DNA of 38,442 bases, from the NCBI GenBank assembly GCA_036897095.1, contig JAYMSP010000957.1, forward strand, positions 1-38,442. Direction: 5' to 3'. The notes beneath the pieces were generated by a model. It was not told where the DNA came from. It did not search any database and was given only the letters and a program-made list of their open reading frames with translations. This document shows positions 20,465 to 30,945 of this stretch, one piece after another. This stretch comes from Plantago elongata. Lineage: Eukaryota > Streptophyta > Magnoliopsida > Lamiales > Plantaginaceae. Position 1 is the first letter of the stretch, and every line of letters starts with the position of its first letter. A program made the translations under genes and the position numbers.

Positions 20465-21819
20465 TAAAGTTTATTCTCCTACGTAACCTACATAATCAAC
20501 ATATAATCTTCTATATAATTACAATTCCATATCAAACACTAATTCTTACAATTTAATTAGAATTTAATCACTATCCATCAATTCACCATTATTCAAACGG
20601 ATTCAACTCATCATCTACTTAGTTCGTGTCAATACAAAAATGTATTGTTAATTTGATTGTAGTGGATCTATGGTGTTTCGGCATTACCGTTGTCGAGTTG
20701 GGTGTGTCCAAATTTTATCAAAAAATTGGCTTTAGTGTCGTGAGGGTTGATGGATGCATATACCAAACCAACGCACACAAAAGTGCGAACTTCGGTAAAA
20801 TAGACACTATCGATGTATTTGCTGAAACAATGAATTCTATCCTAGTACGGAACTGTTCGTGTGATTGAGATTCAGTTTGATGGTGAAGATAAGGGTGGCA
20901 TACAAAATCAGTTCATAAAGGTGTATGTTGAGTTATTATTGGTCTCTGTGTTATAGTCTCAGTGAGTAATTATTCTGGTTGTAATTTTGTTGGTGATTTT
21001 TACGGTTATGGTTTAGAACTTAATCCACGATTTAGATGTTATGATCCTTTTCATTTGTAATTGTTCGTTGAGAGCATTACTTGTGCTAGCTCTTGACTCT
21101 TCATTAATAAAAAAAATTAACCGTTTAAAAAAAATGACCATATTAATTTTTAGCTCAACTCTAGCTTGACTTTTCACAAATACTCGATTAAAATAGACAC
21201 ATTTGTACGGTCAAGTAGGCTTAAACAGACAACCTATATAGACACATTTACTCGATTAAAATGTGAAAATAGAAAAATTATGGGGGAATATTTTATTTTG
21301 GTAATATTTGTTTTCTTTTAATTTTCACGAAGCGGATTGGTGATAGGACGATCATCACCTTTCTGACTTTGACGATTTGATGTGACCCGTTAGATCATAA
21401 ATTTAATGGTGTACGATCAACTTGATGGGCTAAATTTAAGATCTTGACATGAAGTACTAGAGACATTGGATGATTTGATGTGCACGTTATATCATTTATT
21501 ATAAACATGGTCCACATTATAACTATTCATATAGTCTGGCATAACTCGTTGAATATTGAAATAATCTTCTCTTAAAGTTAAGAAGTATATTAACATTCAA
21601 TAAAAATTTAAACAAGTATAGTATAAGAAATGTTTGAAAAATACTTGAAGCTAAAGTCATGGAAACTGTAAGCTTTTCAAAAAAAAAAAAAAAGAAAGTC
21701 AAGAATTTTAATGATTTTTCGCGATTTTTAGATCTTAACGATCTGATCGATCAAATTTCTTAAAAGACATCCAAGACACACAGTTTTCATTATGCTTTTA
21801 ATACATTTATTATTATTTT
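20465..21819. other. Intergenic DNA with a possible retroposed 3' end
   Basis: A short plus-strand frame (20626-20868) has no recognised domain. Sequence near 21060-21140 (TTAATAAAAAAA then TTTAAAAAAAA) resembles the poly-A end of a LINE or processed transcript on the plus strand. Poly-A runs also occur near 21680. Nothing more can be supported. Confidence 0.3.
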
Positions 21820-21985
21820 ACGTTGTTAGCATTAAAAGTTTTAGTTACAATTTTAATGTATCGTTTTAATGTTTTAATAAATGATGTGATGATTATGGCT
21901 TTACGTTGTTAGCATTAAAAATTCTAGTTACAATTTTAACGTATCGTGATAATGTTTTAAGAAATGATGTGATAATTTTTACGTG
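21820..21985. repeat. Tandem duplication, 83-bp unit, two copies
   Basis: ACGTTGTTAGCATTAAAA begins at 21820 and again at 21903. The two units then run in parallel (TAGTTACAATTTTAA, ATGTTTTAA, AAATGATGTGAT) with about ten differences. No coding content. Confidence 0.75.
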
Positions 21986-22479
21986 TCAGTTTTTTTTGTC
22001 AATCATAAATTTAACCTCTTTTTGTTAATTTTTAAAAATAGACGTGATGGTTTTAAATAGTCACATGAGATTTTAAAATGATTTATTATAATTTTAGGTG
22101 ACAATCTAACTAAACCACTATTAAACAAGAGTTTTATGAAAGCAATTAAAATAATAATATACAAGATTAAAATAAGCTATTTATATGATATTACATTATT
22201 GAAACATTCAGTCACACAAAGATTTAAATCATCTATTCTCATAGAAATAAAATTACAATAAAGGTTTATTCAATGTGTTTTATGTAAATACAAATCTTAG
22301 TTGTTAAAATAGTCTTTTTTTTTTCCAATCAAAATTATTGGTAAACTTCTGCTCCCGGTCTTTTATTGTTTGTACTTGTTGCTTCAAAATTGCAATGACA
22401 ACTTTGAGAGGTCTATCACCAAATTCAATGACACTATCAACATCTGTTTAAAACATTAATTAACTGAGGTAAAACCATA

Positions 22480-23350
22480 ATGAATATCATTAAAACTAGC
22501 ACATTGGTAATTACAACATAAAAGAACATACAAAACAACAAAACAAGCTAAAATAGTAACTTTAATATTTGAAACTATATCAATGACAATTAAAACTACC
22601 ACACAGTAAAAATATGTAACATAGCTAAAAACCATAGCAGTGTCTTGTAAAACTATAACAATGCATCTTAAAACCATAATAAAGCAGAAACATACAACAC
22701 AAGTTAAAAAGTAATAACATTGATGCTTAAAATGATAACATTATTATTCCAAACTATAACAATACCTATTAAAATTATAACAAAACAGAAAATACCCACA
22801 AGCTAAAAAGAATAAACATAGCTTAAAATACAACACAAGCTAAAAATAATACCACTGAAGTTTAAAAAAAGAACATTTTATCTTAAAACTCTAAAAAATG
22901 CCTCTTAAAATTATTAAAAATGCCTAAAAATAATAATAATGATGAAGCTTAAAACCACAACATTGTATCTCTAAAATATAACAATACCTTTTAAAACTTA
23001 AAAAACTATAAACATGCAACACAAATTAAAACAGTTACATTGATTCTTAAATTCATAACCGCGTCTATTAAAACTAAAATATGCTTTCACAACTATAACA
23101 AAACAACATAAAAAATTAAATTATAAATATTTTCATCATTAGCTGAAATCATTACTACTTCAAAACTATAACGAGTACTATTAATACTTATAAGATATGC
23201 CCCTACAACAATAATAATCAAAAACATTCAACACACCCTAAACACATAACAATAATTGTAATAATAATGGTGTTTAAAACTATAACACATAATAATAACT
23301 ATCGTAAAATGATGATGTTTAAAACTATAACACCGATTATTAAAATTATG
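22480..23350. repeat. Degenerate AT-rich minisatellite built on AAAACTATAACAATG
   Basis: The phrase TTAAAACTATAACAATGC and close variants recur irregularly, often about 25-35 bp apart, across nearly 900 bp. A larger unit is also visible: CATACAACACAAGTTAAAA-like segments occur near 22690, 22830 and 23010. ORFs crossing it are by-products. Confidence 0.55.
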
Positions 23351-23785
23351 ATACCGGAATCTGACATACATACAAAGTCACATACACATATTCTAAAATC
23401 AGGCTGGAAGGAAAATGTCATTACCTGCAATTGCAAAAGCCGATACATAAAACAATTTGAAGGTCAAATATCGGCCAAAGTAGCAGAATCTCTATGACTT
23501 TTCGATAAGAAGCCTTTTTATAGTTTTGAATATACTGAAACACAAGCAAATCAAACAAACACCAAATAATGATTCAGAATCAACGAAATCGCCCTGTGCT
23601 CGATTAGAACCCGAGGCGTGCAAGAGTATCCGAGTTTCAGGTGACAAAGACCGGAAAACACGCCATCAGACTAAACTGCTCGCGATATAGGGATTCGCGA
23701 TCACCTGGTGGAGTGGATCGAGATCGATATGGCAACATGAGTAGGGATGGTGTTTGCGCGAGGCGACTGGCGGTGGCGTTTGAAC
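23351..23785. other. Intergenic DNA, locally GC-richer
   Basis: From about 23580 the base composition rises sharply compared with the AT-rich left side. TCGCGA occurs twice at 23680-23700. Minus-strand ORFs here run on from the adjacent minisatellite and have no domain. Confidence 0.4.
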
Positions 23786-23914
23786 GATTGGTGGCGGCGA
23801 CACTGGCTTCGATGAATGGTGGCTGCGGTGATTGGCTTTGAGGATTGGTGGCTGAGGAATTGGCTTTGGCGATTGGTGGCCGCGACGATAGGCTTGGACG
23901 ATTTGGTGGCTTGA
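23786..23914. repeat. 28/29-bp tandem repeat, about four and a half units
   Basis: Units start with GATTGGTGGC or GAATGGTGGC and contain a central TTGGCTT or close variant. Starts are near 23786, 23814, 23843, 23871 and 23900. Unit length alternates between 28 and 29, so it does not keep a reading frame, which argues against selection for a repeat protein. Confidence 0.7.
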
Positions 23915-23978
23915 GAAATCCACACAACTTCCAAAAGAATTCCTTTTTACAACATGCTCTCCGAAAACAAGTGACTTT

Positions 23979-24123
23979 GAGCTGATTGGCATGGCATTTG
24001 AATGGAGATTTTGGTGAAATTGTGTTTGAAATAGAATTGAAATGGGATATTTAAAGTGTATTTTAGGCCAAATCACTGTTTATCGAGCCAAATGGGGGCA
24101 TTTAAATGCCAGCTCAATCAGCC
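23979..24123. mobile_element. MITE copy 1 of an inverted pair
   Basis: The ends GAGCTGATTGGCATGGCATT and, on the complement, GGGCTGATTGAGCTGGCATT are terminal inverted repeats. The interior (ATTTTGGTGAAATTGTGTTT, AAGTGTATTTTAGGCCAAAT, GAGCCAAATGGGGG) matches the reverse complement of copy 2 at 24279-24439. Confidence 0.6.
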
Positions 24124-24278
24124 CTTGCTTTTCCTTCCCCACGACTTGCGTCAATTCCAAAACGTACTTTCTATAGTTGCAAACACTATTTCACGATTCC
24201 ACCTTTATATTATTTCTCAAAGCATATAGCAAGCAATTAATTTAATGTGCGATCATAGATCTCAGGAGGTTTTTGTAA

Positions 24279-24439
24279 GGGGGTGTTTGGATGGGGATTT
24301 GAATATCCCCCATTTGGCTCGATGAACAGTGATTTGGCCCAAAATACACTTAAAATTTCCCACTCAAATGTCCATCCAAACACAATTTTCACCAAAATCT
24401 ATCCAAATGCCCACTCAAATGTCCATCCAAACAGCCGCT
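24279..24439. mobile_element. MITE copy 2 of an inverted pair, Harbinger/Tourist-like
   Basis: It starts GGGGGTGTTTGGATGG after TAA (24276-24278) and ends CCATCCAAACAGCCGCT before TAA (24440-24442). Terminal inverted repeats match at about 13 of 16 positions, and a TAA duplicate fits PIF/Harbinger-derived MITEs. Its interior is inverted relative to copy 1. Confidence 0.65.
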
Positions 24440-24800
24440 TAAATCATCACCTATAAAGGGAGTACGTACCCTTTTTTATACATCACATTTTCAATTTTGA
24501 CTTGCAAAAATCAAGAGAGGTTAGGTGTTTAAACCTAACGGCCTTTTGGATCTTAATTTTGTTCAAGTGTCGGTAATTGGGTGTGAGAGTTTTAAAAGAA
24601 ATTGAGCTAATGACACTTAACCGTTGAAGACTTGAAGCAGTATTCCACGTACCACATGACCATAAATTGACAGTTACAGTTTAAACTTGTAGAAACTATC
24701 CATGTGGTTGTGGATGTCTCTCTCCACTTGATTAATTTGGCCTTTTATACCGGGCATGGATTTGGGATTTTGCAGTTTCAGAAGAATCGATCATGTCATG

Positions 24801-24930
24801 CTTGCTTGCAGGAGCGGACGAAGAAACTGAATTTTAATGGGATGAAATTATATACATATTAAATTATTACATATAAAAAGATTCTTTTCTAACATTTTCG
24901 GAAGTCACTCCTAATCCCACCTTGCTTGCA
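24801..24930. mobile_element. 110-bp insert flanked by 10-bp direct repeats
   Basis: CTTGCTTGCA occurs at 24801-24810 and again at 24921-24930. The intervening 110 bp starts GGAGCGGACGAAG and contains AGTCACTCCT near its right end, a weak inverted match. A 10-bp duplicate fits a Mutator-type MITE or a retroposed insert. The class is undecided. Confidence 0.5.
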
Positions 24931-25500
24931 TTCTCCTTTCTTTTTCTTTTTTAATCGATAAAAATATATTACAAACAAAATGAAACATTGTTTTACAATG
25001 AGCATAAGCAGACTCACAATCGTACATCACCACTAATTACCTAATACAATGAAATCAAGCCTTCTAGGAATTACACTTTTTACTCCTCAAACCTGACTCT
25101 TTTCCCAATTTCCAGGAGCCATATATTGATTCATATAACAAGACTCCATCGACTTGTGTATTGCTTGTCACCAAAACAAGGCCAGAACATTCGGCAGTAC
25201 TATTGGAATCTGCTTCGCCTCCCAATCTTTCATCAAAGTCTTCTTTAGGGGGATAAAATACCAAGTCCAATATTCCAACATCACAAGTTCACAACCCAAC
25301 CTATATTTGCCTACTCCCCTCTCTCTATACATTTTAATAAATGTAAGTGGCAACCAATTTATAGCTCGGCCATATATTTTTTCCTATCCTTGAGTACTAT
25401 ACTAAATGTCAAAACGTCTGTTGAGGTAAAAGATCCAATCTTCGAATATATTAAATAATTTTAAAAATAGTCCAAATCCAAACGATTAAGATCCTAATTA
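24931..25500. other. Intergenic DNA with an unidentified minus-strand frame
   Basis: A 68-codon minus-strand frame (25064-25270) overlaps another in a different frame (25168-25353). Neither shows a known domain. The segment may be a degraded exon, but I cannot name it. Confidence 0.35.
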
Positions 25501-26220
25501 AGGGTATAAATCTTCTCCAAATTCATAGCCTAGGTGTAAGATCATGTACAAGTAGCTTGAATTGGGGGCTAGAATCTTGACACCCTGCTTGTCTAGAATC
25601 AACCCGGATAAGATAATTTACTCAAGAGTGATTAGTAGTCAACTCTATATAATGATGAATGTTATAAGCATATAGTAAATTGAGAAGATCAAGTGACTTG
25701 TTGTTTTACCTTGAGATGTGTGTACTATTTATATAGATTATTTTTCATTTAGGGGTAGAGCCTTTAGATTGTGTTAAATGTAAGGCTGAAATTGAGCCAA
25801 CAAGGCTTGATTAGCCCATAAACTATAGTATAGACATAACTCATTTTCCAATTGGGTTTCAAGGTTAGATTAGTCATTTTGTGGGAGTCTTGAGGGCACT
25901 CTCGTCCGTCTGCTCTGAATAGTGTCCGAGGAGAATGACTCGGATGTGGATATCCGAAGCTGGTTGTGTCCTCTTCCAATGACTTTATATGGCCTGCTTC
26001 ATTTGGTCTCTCTTTAGGTTTGGATTGTAGTCATATGTGTTGATAATGGATATGCTTCCCTCCGAATGAAGCATTTTGGTCCAGATCTCCCTATTATCAC
26101 GATATTCTACTTACTTTGGCCAGTCCCAACCCCTGATAATCCTAGGTTTGGGACCTTAGGGTCAGACCTCTAGGATTCTTGGCCATGTAGTACCGTAATG
26201 TCTTAGGATCCGTTTATGAA
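25500..26220 (+). repeat. Possible LTR remnant
   Basis: The stretch has the look of an LTR promoter region: a TTTATATAG box near 25729 preceded by GATCAAGTGACTTG, followed by several hundred bases of moderate GC content without a frame. No TG...CA boundaries, primer site or partner LTR could be identified. Confidence 0.28.
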
Positions 26221-26258
26221 ACATCCAATTAATGGATTGGACATATTATTGTATCAAC

Positions 26259-26325
26259 GACGATTGTAGCCGAGTGGCACATTCCGTAATCAAGAGGTCA
26301 CGGGTTCGATTCCCCGAATGGGTGA
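26259..26325 (+). ncRNA. tRNA-like sequence with Pol III A and B boxes, probably a SINE head or tRNA relic
   Basis: An A-box-like TAGCCGAGTGG lies at 26267-26277 and a perfect B box GGTTCGATTCC at 26303-26313, at tRNA spacing. The acceptor stem pairs at only about five of seven positions and no proper anticodon arm forms, so a working tRNA is unlikely. No A-rich tail or clear target duplicate was found to prove a SINE. Confidence 0.5.
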
Positions 26326-26980
26326 TATTTTAATTACTATATAGGTTTATTTTGGTTCATAGCTATTTGTAAATGTTGATATACGAGTAGTCGTATATAA
26401 AATTAACGATTAAGATTAAATTTTAACAGTAATATAATCACCATATCATTTTAACAAGTAGTACAACTACCATTTCATCGAAACAATAGAATTAATTTCT
26501 TTTTCAGTCAAAGTATATATAAATAAGGTCTGAAAATTCATTCCCTAGTTACCACGTCACCGAATTTAACTGAAAATTAATCGAAGTATTAAAATTTTAT
26601 AAATGTTGTATAGTGTACTGAAATCGAACAAAGACATTCTGGTGTATTAAAATTGATACTTTTTGTCACATTTTTGCTGGTGAATTCCAAGAGTGTCAAC
26701 AAGATTTCACTGCAAGAATCCTTCAAAAGTTGAAGGAGAAACCTTGATCCTTTCTCGTTGGGGAATATTCACCGTTGTCATGTACCAAAACACTAGCAAG
26801 TGTATGAATGCCATAAGAATTACAACCATGGCTCAATACAAGAACAAAATAATATCCCCACTTTGACCATAATCTTTGCTCATCAACATCAAAACATACA
26901 ACGTAGTCTGTTGCTAAGCCGAAAAGGAACAATACAGCCGCTAATCACAAATCATACAGTATATCCATATGAAAACAACA
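26326..26980. other. AT-rich spacer downstream of the bS6 gene
   Basis: The right part should hold the 3' untranslated region of the minus-strand bS6 gene. Overlapping ORFs on both strands around 26723-27003 have no domain. Confidence 0.45.
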
Positions 26981-29105
26981 CTAATACATCCTCCTTTTCC
27001 TAATCTTGAAAGTGGACGATCGAATAACATCATCATCCACTAGCAGTGTGTCGCTAAGAATATTTATTGACTCAGGCTTGGTGAAATAGGTGAACAGAAG
27101 GTAGATACCGTCAAAGTACGTGTTGGTTTCTCCGGCTTTATTTTTCTTATTGATACCATAAGTAAGTGGAATAACCCCCCTGTTGTAAACCTCGACATAC
27201 ATGCCTCCTCCAGCGATAAGCAACTGCAAAATTAAATTTCATGGACACTTGTTAGAGAACTATTCCAATAGTATCTATGCTCCAACATTCACATTTGGTA
27301 GGTTACATAGACATCTTCCTGTTCAGTAATGGCTACCTTGATTTAGGTCCATGTACTATTTGGATCGTGTTCACAACTATGTAATAATAAACCCATCAAA
27401 ATAGAAAGCAACAATGCTAGGGGACCTAGAAACACAACTGCTCTAATTTGAACTAGAAAAGGCAGCATACTTTATCCTAGATCATGAAGAGTAACACAGG
27501 CAAAGCAAGCCGAGGTGCAGATTATGTCTTCAGTAGATGGTGCAAAGCAATAACCTTCTCGCAAGTAGCATTACTAAATAAACTGATGTTGAGATTAGCT
27601 AAAGAAGAATACTTGATCCTAATTCCTAAATCATGGAAGGTGTAAAATAGGCAAAATAATTCAGGTAGTACTACCAAACAAACTGCTATATATCAATTAC
27701 TATTCCCGGATCAGTCAAATTGTTAGGGCGACTTTTGCGAGGGGACTGGGGACATCATATATGTTCGCTACAAGCAACACATGTTTAGTAATGCATTTAT
27801 ATTTTAATTTACATGGTGTTTGATGTTACGCATGCAACGTTTATAGCTAAACATATTATGTTCATCCCGTCTCTCGGAGAGATGTTTCTCACAAATGTTT
27901 GTAAGTTTTATGTGCTATTCCAAGTTAATTTCTAACAGGTGTAAAAGATGTCTAATGTTTTGTTTCTTTGAAGCTTTACACTAAAAAAAACTAGTCCCTA
28001 CAGACTCATTAAGCAAGTTTTTATAAAAAAAAAAAAAGAAAAGAGAAAGAAAACAGAACAAAGGACTGTTTCGAGGCATTTTGTCAGCCAAATACAAACC
28101 TTTATCTGATTGCCTAAACTAGTGCATTTCTCCTAAAGTAAGTAAACCATGGTGAACTTCACCGAATATACTCCATAGTCCATAGTCCATACAACAATAT
28201 CCCCAGATATTATCACTGTACCAGTGTAAATTACAGAAGGGATTTGAACTACTGGAATAAGTGCACAAACTCAATGATGAACATTAAAATCTCAACTCCA
28301 AGTCTCGCACTAATAGAAACTTCCATACCCATGCATTCTTATAAGCCCCAATTTGCCAATCGAAACTAATGCTTATCAAAACAAAGACACTCGGATGCTA
28401 TATAAGGCAACTCCATAACTGTAGTAACACAGGCAGGATCACAAAATTGCAAACTATTAGTCGAACCCAGGAAACTTTAGCGCACTACGAAGACCTAGAA
28501 TTTTACCACTTATACAGTATTTATCTTGCCAAACAACACCAAGAATTCATAACATGCCACACTCAACCAACCTCTTGTCAGTAAAAGAGAAGCTTAATCT
28601 CGCAATTCCAACTCAACAAGTCCAATCCAATCAATATAATACCAGAACCTTACTAAAAATCCAATCTTGCAAGTGGAAATGCAACCAATCCAGCTCAATT
28701 GAAAACATCATAAACTCATCAACCACAATCAAGAACCCAAAAACGAAAATGCAGGTTGAGTACCTCTTCATATCTCTGAGTACATGCTAACCGCTCATCT
28801 TCGGACAAATCGGGGCGCAAAACAGCCATGGTCTCGTACTGCCTGAGGCCGGGTGGGCACTGAATCTCCTCTTTGGCGTCCATGTCAGGAAACCCAGCAC
28901 CGGGGATAATGGAGTCTATCGATTGGTCGCTGCCTTCCAAGTCTCTCTCGAAGAAGGAGAGGTCGAATTCAGCTGTGGCGGCGATTGTTCTTCTTAGGAT
29001 TTTAATGGGGTTGCGGGGTTTGAGAAGGAAGTGGAGAGTTCGCGAAGAAGGGAGGGTGAGAGGTGGTTTTGAGACCATGAGGGCCGAGGAAGAGAGAGAC
29101 GCCAT
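26981..29105 (-). CDS. RPS6: Chloroplast 30S ribosomal protein bS6, two exons
   Basis: bS6 binds the platform of the small ribosomal subunit; this nuclear copy serves the plastid. Exon 1 (29105-28764, 114 codons) starts with a Ser/Leu-rich, acid-poor N-terminus typical of a plastid transit peptide (about 45 residues), then an acidic linker and the first bS6 strand and helix (LRQYETMAVLRPDLSEDERL, ending RYEE). A 1540-bp GT-AG intron (28763-27224), phase 0, leads to exon 2 (27223-26981, 80 codons plus TAG). Exon 2 has NRGVIPLTYGINKKNKAGE, YFDGIYLLFTYF and the C-terminal DDDVIRSSTFKIRKRRMY. Total 194 residues, near the usual size for the plant protein. No lesion is visible. Confidence 0.93.
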
Positions 29106-29490
29106 GGATGTGTTCAGAGGTGGTGGTGGTTCGACTGTGTTTGGGTCTCAGTAGATGTCCAGATGATAGTGGTAGAACAAGGGATAAGGGGTTAGTCGAG
29201 TTGAATACGATAGATTGGTATGGTTATCTGCGACTCTGTGTTCTTGGTCATTGCGATTTCTGCTTAACAAAGTCACTTTTATAAGAAAGGTTGAATTCGA
29301 AAGGTAAAAACTTAACTGGTAGTTGATAAGTTAATTAATTCTTATAAAATTGTGAGTAAATCAATTAGTTTATAAACTATTTGATCATTAATATTGTAAT
29401 ACTACGGAATTTCAAGTCAGATCTATAGAGTTTAAAAATGATTGAAAACGCTACTCGTATTAACAATGTGCACGTTTCTTTTCGAAAATC
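29106..29490. other. Region upstream of the bS6 gene
   Basis: It contains the 5' untranslated region and promoter of the bS6 gene (transcribed leftward). I see no convincing TATA box. The right part is AT-rich. Confidence 0.4.
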
Positions 29491-29709
29491 CATTTAGGAG
29501 AACTCCAGAGTTAAGTGTGTTTCCTTTGGACCAATTCTAGGATGGATGACCACTTGGCAGTTTTCGATTCGCGCACGAGTGAGAAATAAGTGTGGGGAAA
29601 TGACTTATGTTGGTAAAGTGAGACCAACATATCACCCAGAAAGTTGTCCATGAGTAATCATGCTGATTCAAAGGGTCGGGGCTCGGCCCTTTAATGGTCT
29701 GGATCGACA
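29491..29709 (+). mobile_element. 5S-rRNA-derived sequence, probable Cassandra-type TRIM LTR remnant
   Basis: Positions 29497-29576 align with the 3' two-thirds of plant 5S rRNA: AGAACTCCAGAGTTAAG against AGAACTCCGAAGTTAAG (box A), TCTAGGATGGATGACCA against ACTAGGATGGGTGACCT, then CTTGGCAGTTTTCG against CCTGGGAAGTCCTCG. The rest of 5S is missing on the left. The sequence to the right (GCACGAGTGAGAAATAAG, then GTTGGTAAAGTGAGACC and GGTCGGGGCTCGGCCC) is not 5S but resembles what follows the 5S-like part in Cassandra LTRs. No primer site or second LTR was seen, so a solo or truncated LTR is likely. Confidence 0.6.
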
Positions 29710-30945
29710 AATATGTTGTCTCATTTTATTTTTAACATTGTAGTTAAAATACTATTATTTGTTGTAGAGTTAGAAATGATAGAGATAATTAATAAATGAT
29801 GAAAAACTACATGTAATATTAAATCCATGAATAATTGCTCCCGAAAATTCAAGGGTGGAGGCGAATCTGGACTAACTGACACACCCTCACCCGAAATTGG
29901 TCGGAGCGTTCACGAGAATATGTGGTGGACTGGTGGAGGATGATAGGAAGAGGTGGTGGAGGTTGGCGATCTAATGATGAAGGTGTGTTGGCCGAATGTG
30001 AAAAATTGGTCGGATGTGAGCAGTTTGAAAAAATGAACAGATATTTTGTTGGTGAAGAATGAGATGAGAGGAAGAGACGAAGAGGTGGTGCATGACTATA
30101 GCATGATGGTGTAGGAAGAGGGGGATAGAGTGGAGCAGTAGAATGCTCAAATTTGAGTAGAAGGGGAAAAGATGGAAAGAAGCGGTATGATAATGAGCGT
30201 GGCAATGGAGGAATCTGGACAAGATCTAAGATTGGAGAAGATCGATATTGGAAGAAGGCACGTGATGAAGAAGAAGAAGAACAATACTGAAAATTAAAAC
30301 CAAGTCTTCATAGGTATATTAATCTTTTTGATGATAAGTGCCCCCTTGAAATTAAAATTTGTAACACTAACTTTGATGACCTCTAGATAGTTCCCGAAAA
30401 CTAATCAATTAGTTTATTTTTATGACAAGCTATATGAACAAACTTTTCAAATCAATAAGTTTATTATGTACTGTCTAAATGTTCATGCAATAGACTTATT
30501 AAAAAAGTATAATTAATAAAATAATAATCTTATGTTAATTATATCATAAATTGATATATAATATTTATCATTCTTAACCATTCAATAAAAACTTCATGTA
30601 TTATTAAACGATGAGATTTTACCAAATCTTATCTTATCTTATATTATACACAAAAATACAATACTAATATTTATCATTTTTTATTCCACACGAAGATAAA
30701 CTACTTTTAACCAACTAGTTAATTTAATTCTATGTAAAAAAATTCGTGATACAATAGTGAAAATGAATGAATCAAAATGCTACATAAATCCACCACAATA
30801 AAGCTCCGAAGTGAGATTGGATCTTCTTTTCGATCTTTCCCGATGGAGAACAAACATTTTCTGGTAGATTGAAATTTGAATATGATTCTTCTTCCCCAAT
30901 TGAAATCACTATTAACAAGATCACGCACAACACACCGAACCAGCC
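29710..30945. other. Intergenic DNA before the LRR gene
   Basis: A purine-rich stretch on the plus strand (29840-30290) gives Ser/Pro/His-rich chance frames on the minus strand. The remainder is AT-rich and, near 30946, must contain the LRR gene promoter and 5' untranslated region. Confidence 0.5.

Noticed and set aside
20626..20868. 80-codon plus-strand ORF
   Set aside because: No domain or homologous pattern recognised; codon content and context look non-coding. Kept only as part of the intergenic description.
22480..23350. A CRISPR-like array
   Set aside because: The motif spacing and sequence are irregular, the host is a plant, and no associated genes exist.
23637..24076. Overlapping Pro/Ser/His-rich minus-strand ORFs
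   Set aside because: They arise from the 28/29-bp minisatellite; the alternating unit length breaks frame, so no repeat protein is maintained.
24520..24539. Short hairpin GTTAGGT...ACCTAAC resembling telomere repeats
   Set aside because: Only one 7-bp stem with a 6-base loop; no tandem telomeric repeat is present.
26259..26325. A functional tRNA gene
   Set aside because: The anticodon arm does not form and the acceptor and T stems have mismatches, despite good A and B boxes.
28369..28790. Plus-strand ORFs inside the bS6 intron
   Set aside because: No recognised domain; they lie antisense to the intron and the end of exon 1.
29849..30222. Minus-strand Ser/Pro/His-rich ORFs of 83-118 codons
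   Set aside because: Low-complexity translations of a purine-rich stretch, overlapping in two frames, with no splice or domain support.
29106..30945. A shared bidirectional promoter for the bS6 and LRR genes
   Set aside because: The two starts are 1.84 kb apart with a transposon remnant between them, so separate promoters are more likely.
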